Both the position numbers and the translations under genes were made by a program. Below the pieces are notes generated by a model. It did no database searches. It worked only from the letters and a program-made list of their open reading frames with translations, and had not been told where the DNA came from. From Romboutsia lituseburensis DSM 797 (GTDB lineage: Bacteria; Bacillota; Clostridia; Peptostreptococcales; Peptostreptococcaceae), in assembly GCF_900103615.1 (NCBI RefSeq), contig NZ_FNGW01000003.1:1-64000 (forward strand): DNA of 64,000 bases, written 5' to 3'. Shown here one piece after another: positions 17,780 to 26,431 of this stretch. Each line of letters starts with the position of its first letter. The first letter of the stretch is position 1.

Positions 17780-18898
17780 ATGAAACAACTTAAATTATTA
17801 ACAGAAATTCATGCATTTGATAGTTTTAAAGAATTTGTAGATGAATTTAAAATTGGAAAAGATGACTTATTATTAACTAGAAGTTCTATATATAATGAAT
17901 TTATAAAAGATTTAAATTTAGAATGTAATATTGTTCTTCAAAATAAATATGGCAATGGAGAACCTAGTGATGAAATGATAAATGAAATAATAAAAGATAT
18001 ACAATATATAAATTATAAAAGAGTGATAGCTATAGGTGGGGGAACTGTAATTGATATATCAAAATTACTTATATTTAAAGATACAAAAAATTGCTTAGAT
18101 CTATTTGAGAGAAAAGTAGATCTTATAAAAGAAAAAGAACTTATAGTTATTCCTACAACTTGTGGAACAGGAAGCGAAGTTACAAATATATCTATAGCAG
18201 AAATTAAATCAAAAAATACTAAGTTAGGATTAGCATCAGATGAATTAACACCTGACTATGCAGTTCTTATACCAGAATTAATGAAAAACCTACCATTTAA
18301 AGTATTTATGTCAAGTTCAGTAGATGCATTAATACATGCGATAGAATCTTTTGTTTCTCCAAAATCAAATGAATTTAGCGAATTATTTGCTATAAAAGCC
18401 ATTGAAATTATAATAAAAGGTTATAAAGAAATAATAAAAAATGGTATTGAATATAGAAAAAGTTTATTAAAAGAATTTTCAATAGCAAGTAATTATGCAG
18501 GAATAGCATTTGGAAATACAGGAGTTGGAGCTGTACATGCAATGTCTTATCCTCTAGGTGGCGTTTACCATGTTCCTCATGGAGAAGCCAACTATCATAT
18601 GTTTACAGAAGTATTTAAATTGTATAATATAAAAAATCCAGATGGTAAAATAAAAGAAGTAAATAAATTATTAGCTAATATTTTAGAACTAGATAATGAA
18701 AAAGATATTTATTTTGAAATAGAAGTTTTACTAAATAATTTGTTAAATAAAAAACCCTTAAGAGATCTTGGAATGAAAAAAGAAGATATAAATGAATTTG
18801 CAAATAGCGTGATTAGTACTCAACAAAGACTATTAGCAAATAATTATGTAGAAATAACAAAAGAAGAAATGATAAAAATATATACAAACTTATATTAA
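17780..18898 (+). CDS. 4hbD: 4-Hydroxybutyrate dehydrogenase
   Basis: This 372-residue iron-containing alcohol dehydrogenase closely follows the C. kluyveri enzyme over its whole length as I recall it. It converts succinate semialdehyde and 4-hydroxybutyrate with NAD. The NAD-binding GGGTVIDISK and PTTCGTGSEVTNIS motifs and the metal ligands in the DALIHAIES, VHAMSYPLGG and VPHGEAN segments are present. The usual partners (succinate-semialdehyde dehydrogenase, CoA transferase, dehydratase) are not adjacent, so it may serve elsewhere-encoded succinate or aminobutyrate metabolism. Confidence 0.88.
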   Translation: MKQLKLLTEIHAFDSFKEFVDEFKIGKDDLLLTRSSIYNEFIKDLNLECNIVLQNKYGNGEPSDEMINEIIKDIQYINYKRVIAIGGGTVIDISKLLIFKDTKNCLDLFERKVDLIKEKELIVIPTTCGTGSEVTNISIAEIKSKNTKLGLASDELTPDYAVLIPELMKNLPFKVFMSSSVDALIHAIESFVSPKSNEFSELFAIKAIEIIIKGYKEIIKNGIEYRKSLLKEFSIASNYAGIAFGNTGVGAVHAMSYPLGGVYHVPHGEANYHMFTEVFKLYNIKNPDGKIKEVNKLLANILELDNEKDIYFEIEVLLNNLLNKKPLRDLGMKKEDINEFANSVISTQQRLLANNYVEITKEEMIKIYTNLY

Positions 18899-18921
18899 TA
18901 ATTATTAGGAAATTAAATATA

Positions 18922-18961
18922 AAAAAGGAGATACCTTAAATTATAGGTATTCTCCTTTTTT
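18922..18961 (+). terminator. Terminator of 4hbD
   Basis: A 15-bp stem with one mismatch (GGAGATACCT against AGGTATTCTCC) ends in TTTTTT. Confidence 0.8.
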
Positions 18962-19012
18962 ACTCTTAAGGTAACTATTACACTTGATAACCTATAGATA
19001 ATTACTGTAATC

Positions 19013-19037
19013 GGAGCCTAAGCGAAGCAAAATTTTT
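19013..19037 (+). repeat. Partial copy of a dispersed intergenic repeat
   Basis: This segment, with core CTAAGCGAAGCAAAATTTTT, matches 20 of 25 positions with 37105-37129 in another intergenic region. It is richer in G and C than its surroundings and lies in a 255-bp gap with no gene. Confidence 0.5.
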
Positions 19038-19153
19038 AGCAAATAAATAGTATTAAGTTAGTGATATATTACAAAAGTTTATGTATACTTACTATAAGAA
19101 ATAATATTATATAGCTATTAAAAAGTACAATTACAAATAAAGGGGAAAATTCT

Positions 19154-20041
19154 ATGAATATAATAGAAACTAAAAACTTAACAAAAAATTATGGAAAGAA
19201 TAGAGGAATACAAGACGTAAATATTTCTGTTAAAGAAGGTGAAATATTTGGATTTATTGGACCTAATGGAGCTGGTAAATCAACAACTATAAAGACATTA
19301 TTAAATTTTATATATCCAACTAGTGGAAGTAGTAAAATACTAGGAATGGATATTGTTGAAGATAGTTCAAAAATAAAAGAATATATAGGGTATGTTCCAA
19401 GTGAAGTAAGATATTACGAGGATGTAAAGGTTAAAGATATTATAAAATACTCAAAAAGCTTCTATTCTAAAATAGATCAAGAGTATGTTGATAAAATTTG
19501 TAATGAATTAGAATTAGATATGAATAAAAAAATGGGAGAGCTAAGTCTTGGAAATAAAAAGAAAGTATCGATAGCTCAAGCATTAATTCATAGTCCTAAA
19601 TTATTAATATTAGATGAACCTACGAATGGATTAGACCCTTTAATGCAGAATAAACTTTTCAATATTTTATTAAAAGAGAAAGAAAAAGGTAATACTGTAT
19701 TTTTATCTTCACACAATTTAACAGAAGTTCAAAATTTATGTGACAGAGCATGTGTTATAAAAGATGGAAAAATCATAGATATAATAGAAATTGAAAAAGA
19801 AATTTCTAAACTTAGCTTAAAGATAACCTTAACTAGTAGTGATATAACTAAAGAAATAATTTTAGGTTTAAGTAGTAAATTATTAAGTAATAAAGAAAAT
19901 TCATATACATTTACATACTCAAAAGATATAGATACTCTTATAAAAGAAATAAGTAAGTTTAAAATTGATGAACTATTAATAGAAAAAGAAAATCTTGAAG
20001 ATACTTTTTTAGACTATTACAAAAATAAGGAGATAGAGTAA
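19154..20041 (+). CDS. ABC transporter ATP-binding protein
   Basis: The 295-residue ATPase has Walker A GPNGAGKST, a signature LSLGNKKKVSIAQAL (with LSLGN rather than LSGGQ) and Walker B LLILDEPTNGLD, followed by a C-terminal extension typical of drug or peptide exporters with ABC-2 permeases. It overlaps the permease start by one base (TAATG), showing translational coupling. The substrate cannot be told. Confidence 0.93.
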   Translation: MNIIETKNLTKNYGKNRGIQDVNISVKEGEIFGFIGPNGAGKSTTIKTLLNFIYPTSGSSKILGMDIVEDSSKIKEYIGYVPSEVRYYEDVKVKDIIKYSKSFYSKIDQEYVDKICNELELDMNKKMGELSLGNKKKVSIAQALIHSPKLLILDEPTNGLDPLMQNKLFNILLKEKEKGNTVFLSSHNLTEVQNLCDRACVIKDGKIIDIIEIEKEISKLSLKITLTSSDITKEIILGLSSKLLSNKENSYTFTYSKDIDTLIKEISKFKIDELLIEKENLEDTFLDYYKNKEIE

Positions 20042-20856
20042 TGAATATATTTAGATTTGAGTTTAAAAGATTATTAAAGTCAGGTATAGTATGGTCTTTA
20101 ATTTGTGGATTTTTAATAGTATTGTTTATGGCATTATTTCCAAGTATGGAAGATATGGGTATGAAAGAGATTGTTAATTCAAAGATGCAGGGAATGTCAG
20201 TTGATTTACTTAAGGCATTTAATATTGATGTAGCTGTTGATTTTACAAATATATTTGATTATTTAGGATATGCAATTCAATATATAGCAATGGCAAGTGC
20301 TATATATGGAGCAATATTGGGAGTGAATTCTCTTATAAGAGAAGAAAGTCAAGGAACTATTGAATTTTTATATTCAAAACCAATAACTAGAACAAAAATA
20401 GTTACATCAAAATTATTATCAATCGTTTTAATATTTTTGATGTATATTATGATTATAGGTATACTTGCAATGGGAATTTGTTATATTGTAAAACCTGAGG
20501 ATGTTACAGTTATAGATTTAATTATTAAAATTAAATCTGTATTTATAGGAATCACACTTATTGGATTTGTGTTTATGTCATTAGGATTATTAATATCATC
20601 AATTATAAAATCTGATAGAGGTGCTATTCCTATATCTATTGGAATATTTTTCGTTTCATACTTTATAGGAATGATAGGTAAGTTAAAGGAAAGTTTTGAA
20701 TGGCTAAAATATATTTCACCTTTTGATTACTTTGTGCCAAGTAATATTATGAAAAATGGATTTGAGCTTAAATATATTATAATTAGTGTATGTATAATAG
20801 TTATTTGTGTAATTAGTAGTTATGCAATATATAAAAATAAAGATATGAATATATAG
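20041..20856 (+). CDS. ABC-2 type permease
   Basis: The 271-residue membrane protein has about six membrane segments and the conserved IREESQGTIEFLYSKPITR segment of ABC-2 permeases. It pairs with the upstream ATPase to form an exporter of unknown substrate. Confidence 0.9.
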   Translation: MNIFRFEFKRLLKSGIVWSLICGFLIVLFMALFPSMEDMGMKEIVNSKMQGMSVDLLKAFNIDVAVDFTNIFDYLGYAIQYIAMASAIYGAILGVNSLIREESQGTIEFLYSKPITRTKIVTSKLLSIVLIFLMYIMIIGILAMGICYIVKPEDVTVIDLIIKIKSVFIGITLIGFVFMSLGLLISSIIKSDRGAIPISIGIFFVSYFIGMIGKLKESFEWLKYISPFDYFVPSNIMKNGFELKYIIISVCIIVICVISSYAIYKNKDMNI

Positions 20857-20870
20857 AAGGGGGAAAGAAT

Positions 20871-21656
20871 ATGAAAGATGGTCATATACACTCACCTTAC
20901 TGCCCTCATGGTAGCAATGATGACTTTGAAGAATATGTAAAAAATGCTATAGATAAAGGATTAACTGAAATTACATTTACAGAACATTTACCGCTTCCTA
21001 AAAATTTTGAAGATCCTTCGCCTAAGAAAGATAGTGCTATGGATGAAAGGCTGCTAATGAATTACTTTAGTGATGTAAAAAGAATTAAAGATAAATACAA
21101 AGACAAAATAAAAATAAATGTTGGAGTAGAGGTAGATTTTATAGAAGGCTATGAAGAAGAAATAAAGTCTAAATTAGATAAATACAGTAAATACATAGAA
21201 GACTCTATTTTATCTTGCCATATGTTAAAAATAGAAGATAAATATTACTGTATTGACTCTAGTGTAGATGGTTTTGAGAAAATAATTGAAAAGTTAGGAT
21301 CATTAGAAAATGTTTATAATAAATATTATGAAACTTTAAAACTTGCTGTAAATAGCGATTTAGGTAAATATAAACCTAAAAGACTAGGACACCTAAATCT
21401 AGTAAGAAAGTATAATCAAATTTTTTCATATGATTATACAGGAAATAAAACACTAGAAGAGGTTATTAAATTAGTGAAAGAAAAAGACTATGAATTAGAT
21501 TTTAATATATCAGGGATAAGAAAACAGTATTGCAAAGAGCCATATATACATGGATATCTTTTAGAATTAGTAAAACAATACAATATACATACTGTATTAG
21601 GATCAGATTCGCATGATTGCAGTACAATAACAGGAAAACAGTATAAAAACATTTAA
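20871..21656 (+). CDS. PHP-family histidinol-phosphatase-like hydrolase
   Basis: The 261-residue protein begins with the metal-binding DGHIHSPYCPHG motif of the HisJ/HisK PHP phosphatases and keeps FTEHLPLP, a GVEVDF segment, a CHM segment and a late GSDSHD motif. It would dephosphorylate histidinol phosphate, or a related phosphoester. It lies 14 bp after the ABC permease with a GAAGGGGG site. No his biosynthetic genes are nearby, so the substrate is uncertain. Confidence 0.82.
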   Translation: MKDGHIHSPYCPHGSNDDFEEYVKNAIDKGLTEITFTEHLPLPKNFEDPSPKKDSAMDERLLMNYFSDVKRIKDKYKDKIKINVGVEVDFIEGYEEEIKSKLDKYSKYIEDSILSCHMLKIEDKYYCIDSSVDGFEKIIEKLGSLENVYNKYYETLKLAVNSDLGKYKPKRLGHLNLVRKYNQIFSYDYTGNKTLEEVIKLVKEKDYELDFNISGIRKQYCKEPYIHGYLLELVKQYNIHTVLGSDSHDCSTITGKQYKNI

Positions 21657-21737
21657 ATACTATAATGTATAGATATAAAATTATATATATGGTACTATAT
21701 AAAAATATCAAAATCAACTTAAGGAGCGATTTAGCTT

Positions 21738-21998
21738 ATGGAATGTAGACCAAATTGTGGAGCTTGCTGTATAGCACCATCTATAACATCTAATATACCT
21801 AAAATGGAAAATGGAAAACCTGCTGGCGTTAGATGTATACAGTTAGATGAAAATAATATGTGTAAAATATTTAAAAATCCCAAAAGACCCAAGGTGTGTG
21901 GAGAATTAAAACCTTGTAAAGAAATGTGTGGATCAAATCAAGAAGAAGCTTTAAAGTATTTAAGTGAATTAGAAGAAGCAACTAGTCCTAGAAATTAA
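21738..21998 (+). CDS. YkgJ-family cysteine-cluster protein
   Basis: The 86-residue protein has the family pattern CRPNCGACC at the N-terminus and later RCIQL, MCKIF, VCGEL, PCKEMC. The cysteines probably bind zinc or an iron-sulfur centre. The biochemical role is unknown. AAGGAGCG precedes the start. Confidence 0.85.
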   Translation: MECRPNCGACCIAPSITSNIPKMENGKPAGVRCIQLDENNMCKIFKNPKRPKVCGELKPCKEMCGSNQEEALKYLSELEEATSPRN

Positions 21999-22006
21999 AA
22001 AGAAAT

Positions 22007-22036
22007 TACCCTTAGATAAAAATTTATCTAAGGGTT
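22007..22036 (+). terminator. Terminator of the cysteine-cluster gene
   Basis: ACCCTTAGATAAA pairs with TTTATCTAAGGGT around a short loop, then TTT. On the minus strand A-rich sequence also allows termination. Confidence 0.75.
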
Positions 22037-22231
22037 TTATATTTTTCTAAAATATTATTTATCTTTATTAATCATAGTACTAGATATATCGACTATAAAT
22101 TCATTATAGTGAGGAAGAGATCTAAAGAGAATTTTAAATTCGATTAATTGATTTTCTATATCATCTAATTTAAAATAGTTAAAAGGATATGATACAATCT
22201 TATTATATACAACGATAAAAAAGGAGAACAT

Positions 22232-23065
22232 ATGAATAAACTAGAGAATAATATAACAGTTATTGATAAAGCGTCTTATGATGGTGTAGAGTTTGAAGTT
22301 GTTGCATACAATGACTTACAAGGAGCGCAAAGTATTGATACAGCAATGGGGTTATTTTTTGCTAATCAAGCTGGACTTAAAATGAAGCAGGTAAGAATTA
22401 AATTAAATAATGCTACAGTAAAAACAGAGGCTGGTGCACTATACTATTATAAAGGTAGTATAAAGTCAAAAGCTAATGTTGGTGGAGTAGGAGGACTATT
22501 TAAAAAAGCAGTATCTGGTACTATAACAAATGAAAGTACTATAAAGCCTTCATATAGTGGAAGTGGAGAAATACTTCTAGAACCTTCATACAAACATTAT
22601 ATAATGATGGAACTAGATAATGACAGCATAATAGTAGACAAAGGCATGTTTTATTGCTGCTCAGATGATATTAATATAAAAGGAAGCATGCAAAAAAACA
22701 TTTCAGCAACTTTATTAGGTGGAGAAGGAATATTCCAAATAGAACTATATGGAAGCGGAATAGTTGTTTTAGAATGTAACGTTCCTAAAGATGAGTTAGT
22801 AGAAATTGATATAAAACAAGGTGAAGAATTAAAAGTTGATGGAAACTTTGCAATAGCAAGAACTAAAGGTGTAGAATTTAGTGTGACTAAATCAGATAAG
22901 AGTCTGTTTGGTTCAGCTATAAATGGAGAAGGATTATTAAATACATTTAGTGGTCAAGGAAAAGTATGGATAGCTCCTACTCAGCCAATGTACGAAAGAA
23001 TGAATTATGGCCTTCCAACTCATAATAATTCTATGAATAATCACTCATCTCGTCAAAAGGGATAA
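22232..23065 (+). CDS. AIM24-family protein
   Basis: This 277-residue protein is a beta-rich TRAP-like fold of the AIM24 family. Recognisable pieces are MKQVRIKLNNATVKTEAGAL, GGLFKKAVSG and the C-terminal GEGLLNTFSGQGKVWIAP. The first 40 residues and the tail after 262 are extra. No enzymatic function is known for bacterial members. It is monocistronic with AAGGAGA before the ATG. Confidence 0.9.
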   Translation: MNKLENNITVIDKASYDGVEFEVVAYNDLQGAQSIDTAMGLFFANQAGLKMKQVRIKLNNATVKTEAGALYYYKGSIKSKANVGGVGGLFKKAVSGTITNESTIKPSYSGSGEILLEPSYKHYIMMELDNDSIIVDKGMFYCCSDDINIKGSMQKNISATLLGGEGIFQIELYGSGIVVLECNVPKDELVEIDIKQGEELKVDGNFAIARTKGVEFSVTKSDKSLFGSAINGEGLLNTFSGQGKVWIAPTQPMYERMNYGLPTHNNSMNNHSSRQKG

Positions 23066-23131
23066 AAGTTAACGTAGAGGAGTTAATTAAAGAGAGTTGA
23101 TTTTAATGACACCATCAATTTTGTAATTTTT

Positions 23132-23163
23132 TTATAGGAGTTGTATATGCAACTCCTATTTTA
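23132..23163 (+). terminator. Terminator of the AIM24 gene
   Basis: ATAGGAGTTG (23134-23143) pairs with CAACTCCTAT, followed by TTTT; the minus strand has a seven-A/T run on its other side, so it can work both ways. Confidence 0.65.
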
Positions 23164-23325
23164 ATGCTAAAAAACTATAAAATATTAATTAAGGACATGT
23201 GTGATTAGGCATGATCTTGCAAAGTAGACATTGGGTATGTAAATAGTAGCCCCTTAATAATATATTAAGATAAGTTAATTTTTTATAGTCTAATTTTGTA
23301 TATAAACTTAATAATAGTTTTCAGT
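23164..23325. other. Non-coding stretch before mutS
   Basis: No ORF is visible. A segment at about 23192-23255 is clearly richer in G and C than the flanks (for example GGCATGATCTTGC and AGTAGCCCC) and may be an RNA or the remains of a gene. The mutS promoter follows. Confidence 0.3.
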
Positions 23326-23336
23326 TATGATATAAT
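23308..23336 (+). promoter_or_regulatory. mutS promoter
   Basis: An extended -10, TGATATAAT (23328-23336), has a weak TTAATA -35 17 bp upstream. Sixteen bases around the -10 (23326-23341) are identical to those of the helicase promoter. Confidence 0.6.
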
Positions 23337-23438
23337 AATTAACTAGACTAAAATAAAATTCAAAAATGAATTATTAAAAGTCTATTTTAATTTTAAAATT
23401 AAGCTTAAATTAGTAAGAAACAAGGGAGGAATCCACTA

Positions 23439-26336
23439 ATGAGTATAGATAGAAATAAATTAACTCCAATGATGAGACAATACTTTGAAGTAAAAGATAG
23501 ATATCCAGACTGTATATTATTTTTCAGACTAGGTGACTTTTATGAAATGTTTTTTGAAGATGCAATAGTAGCATCAAAAACACTTGAAATAGCATTAACA
23601 GGCAAATCTTGTGGTTTAGATGAACGTGCTCCTATGTGTGGTGTACCTTTTCATTCAGCAAATGCATATATATCTAAATTAGTTGAAAGTGGATACAAAG
23701 TTGCAATAGGAGAGCAGATGGAAGATCCAGCAACTACTAAAGGATTAGTAAAAAGAGATGTAATAAGAGTAGTAACTCCTGGAACGGTACTTGAAGGAAG
23801 TCTGCTTGAAAATAAAAAGAATAACTACTTAATGAGTTTATATAAAGAAAATGAAAATATAGGATTAACTTATGTAGATATAAGTACAGGTGAAGTAAAT
23901 GCAACGTGCTTAAAAGAAGATAAATTAATAGAAGAAATTGCAAAAGTTCATCCAACAGAAATAATTCTTAATGATTTAAACTATATAGAAAAGCTTAATA
24001 ATATAGCAACATTAAGCAATATTTATATAAATGAAAACTTTAGCCAAAATTATCTTAATACAAATATTTTAAATGAATATTTCTCGGACAATTACTTGGA
24101 TAAATTACAATTTGATGAAAATGGATTTATAAAAAATAGTTTATCAATTCTTTTAAATTATATATATAATACTCAGAAGCAAGTAACGTCAAATATAAAC
24201 CAAATAAATATATATAATAGTAGCGAATATATGGTATTAGATATGTTTACTAGAGTTAACTTAGAACTTACTCAAACTATTAGAGGAAATAAGAAAAAAG
24301 GTTCATTATTACACGTTTTAGATAAGACATCTACAGCTATGGGTGGAAGACTTCTTAGAAAATACGTAGAAGAACCATTAGTTAATAAAGATAAAATAGA
24401 AAGAAGACTTAATGTTATAGAAGAAATAAAAGAAGATTTCATGCTTAGGGAAGATTTGTTAGAAACTTTAAAAAGCGTATATGATATAGAAAGAATATGT
24501 GGAAAAATAGCTTTTGAAAAAGTAACACCTAAAGAGATGATTCATTTAAAAAATTCTATAGAAAAGCTTCCAAATCTTAAAGAGACTATAAATTCGTCAA
24601 GTGCTGATATACTTAAAATGTATATAGAAAAAATGGATAATCTAGATGATATTTATAGCTTAATAGAAGAAGCTATAAAAGAGGAGCCAGGTATAACTAT
24701 AAAAGAAGGTAATATAATAAAGTCTGATTTTAATGATGAATTAAGAGAACTTAGAGATATATCTAAAAATGGAGCATTTTTAATTAAGGAAATAGAAAAT
24801 AGAGAAAGAGAAAAAACAGGAGTTAAATCTTTAAAAATAGGATTTAACAAAGTGTTTGGGTATTATATAGAAATAACAAAAGCAAATTTATCAACTGCTA
24901 AAATTGATGAAAGTTATATAAGAAAGCAAACTTTAAGTAATGCAGAAAGATATATAACTCCAGAACTTAAAGAAATAGAAGATAAAATACTTAATGCAGA
25001 AGAAAAAATAAAAAGCTTAGAATATGAGATATTTGTAAATATAAGAAATACTATATATGAAAATATAGATAGAATACAAAAAACTGCAAAAATAATAGCA
25101 AATATTGATGTATGTGTATCTTTAGCGACAGTTGCATATATGAATAATTATGTAAAACCTAATATAAATGAAGGCAATAAATTAGATATACAAAATGGGA
25201 GACACCCAGTTGTTGAAAGTTTAGTAGGAGAAGAAAACTTTGTTCCAAATGACACTTACTTAAATTCTGGAGAAAATATAATAAATATAATTACAGGACC
25301 AAATATGGCAGGTAAATCTACTTATATGAGACAAACTGCAATTATAGCATTAATGGCACATATTGGTTCATTCGTACCAGCAGATTATGCAGATATTCCA
25401 ATACTTGATAGAATATTTACTAGAGTTGGAGCAAGTGATGATTTAAGCCAAGGTCAATCTACATTTATGGTTGAAATGAGTGAAGTAAGTCATATACTAA
25501 AAAATGCTACAGATAAAAGTTTAGTTATACTTGATGAAATAGGTAGAGGAACTAGTACCTATGATGGAATAAGCTTAGCTTGGTCTATAGTTGAATATAT
25601 ACAAGGAAAGATAAAATGTAAAACTTTATTTGCTACTCATTATCATGAACTTACAGATTTAGAAAATGAATTTGATGATGTTAAAAATTACTCAATAGCC
25701 GTTAAAGAAGATAGTGATAATATAATTTTCTTAAGAAAAATAATTCCACAAGGTGCAGATAAGAGTTACGGTATATATGTTGCAAAACTAGCAAAGCTAC
25801 CAGATGAAGTTATCAATAGGTCAAGAGAAATATTAAATGATTTAGAAAAAAATCATGTTTATGAAAGTGTATCTATAAATCAAGAAATTAAAAGTCAGGA
25901 TAATATATCACAAATAAACTTTGTAGATGTGGATATAGAAAGTAAAGCAAAAGAATTAGAGATAGAACTTGATAAAATAAGAAAAGATAAGATTAATTTA
26001 GAAAATCAATTAGAAAATATAAAAAATGAATCTTTTAAAGATAAAGAAATAGTTGAAGAGTATAATACTTTAAAATCTCAATATGAATCATTATATAAAA
26101 ACTACAAAGAAATAAAAGCAAATAATAAATTATTAAATGATGAGAATTTAAAAATAAAAGAAAATATAAATAGTGCCCAAGTAGTAAAGGAATCAGCTAT
26201 AACTCAAATATCTTTTGAAACTATAGAAAATGATAGCTTATCAGATGAAATAGTTAATTTAGATATATTAAATATGACACCACTTGACGCTATGAATGCA
26301 CTTTATATGTTACAAAAGAAAGCAAAAATGCATTAA
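23439..26336 (+). CDS. mutS: DNA mismatch repair ATPase MutS
   Basis: The 965-residue protein recognises mismatches. The mismatch-binding N-terminal domain contains FFRLGDFYEMFFEDA (Phe-x-Glu motif FYE), the ATPase has Walker A GPNMAGKST at 620-628 and the DEIGRGTSTYDG Walker B region. It is about 90 residues longer than usual: after the ATPase domain, residues from about 825 to 935 form a charged coiled coil before the helix-turn-helix tail ending LNMTPLDAMNALYMLQKK. GGGAGGA precedes the start. It heads a mutS-mutL-miaA-hfq cluster. Confidence 0.97.
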   Translation: MSIDRNKLTPMMRQYFEVKDRYPDCILFFRLGDFYEMFFEDAIVASKTLEIALTGKSCGLDERAPMCGVPFHSANAYISKLVESGYKVAIGEQMEDPATTKGLVKRDVIRVVTPGTVLEGSLLENKKNNYLMSLYKENENIGLTYVDISTGEVNATCLKEDKLIEEIAKVHPTEIILNDLNYIEKLNNIATLSNIYINENFSQNYLNTNILNEYFSDNYLDKLQFDENGFIKNSLSILLNYIYNTQKQVTSNINQINIYNSSEYMVLDMFTRVNLELTQTIRGNKKKGSLLHVLDKTSTAMGGRLLRKYVEEPLVNKDKIERRLNVIEEIKEDFMLREDLLETLKSVYDIERICGKIAFEKVTPKEMIHLKNSIEKLPNLKETINSSSADILKMYIEKMDNLDDIYSLIEEAIKEEPGITIKEGNIIKSDFNDELRELRDISKNGAFLIKEIENREREKTGVKSLKIGFNKVFGYYIEITKANLSTAKIDESYIRKQTLSNAERYITPELKEIEDKILNAEEKIKSLEYEIFVNIRNTIYENIDRIQKTAKIIANIDVCVSLATVAYMNNYVKPNINEGNKLDIQNGRHPVVESLVGEENFVPNDTYLNSGENIINIITGPNMAGKSTYMRQTAIIALMAHIGSFVPADYADIPILDRIFTRVGASDDLSQGQSTFMVEMSEVSHILKNATDKSLVILDEIGRGTSTYDGISLAWSIVEYIQGKIKCKTLFATHYHELTDLENEFDDVKNYSIAVKEDSDNIIFLRKIIPQGADKSYGIYVAKLAKLPDEVINRSREILNDLEKNHVYESVSINQEIKSQDNISQINFVDVDIESKAKELEIELDKIRKDKINLENQLENIKNESFKDKEIVEEYNTLKSQYESLYKNYKEIKANNKLLNDENLKIKENINSAQVVKESAITQISFETIENDSLSDEIVNLDILNMTPLDAMNALYMLQKKAKMH

Positions 26337-26431
26337 CACTCTTATGTACTCAACTAAGTTTATTGATTAGAAAGTTATATCTTAAAAAATTAAATTGGGA
26401 GATAAGCAATTTATAAGGAGGGAGGTTTTTT

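Noticed and set aside
22055-22231. A 58-codon minus-strand frame with protein-like sequence between the cysteine-cluster gene and the AIM24 gene
   Set aside because: It has no ribosome binding site before its ATG and its start overlaps the AIM24 start region; it may be an eroded gene end but cannot be supported.
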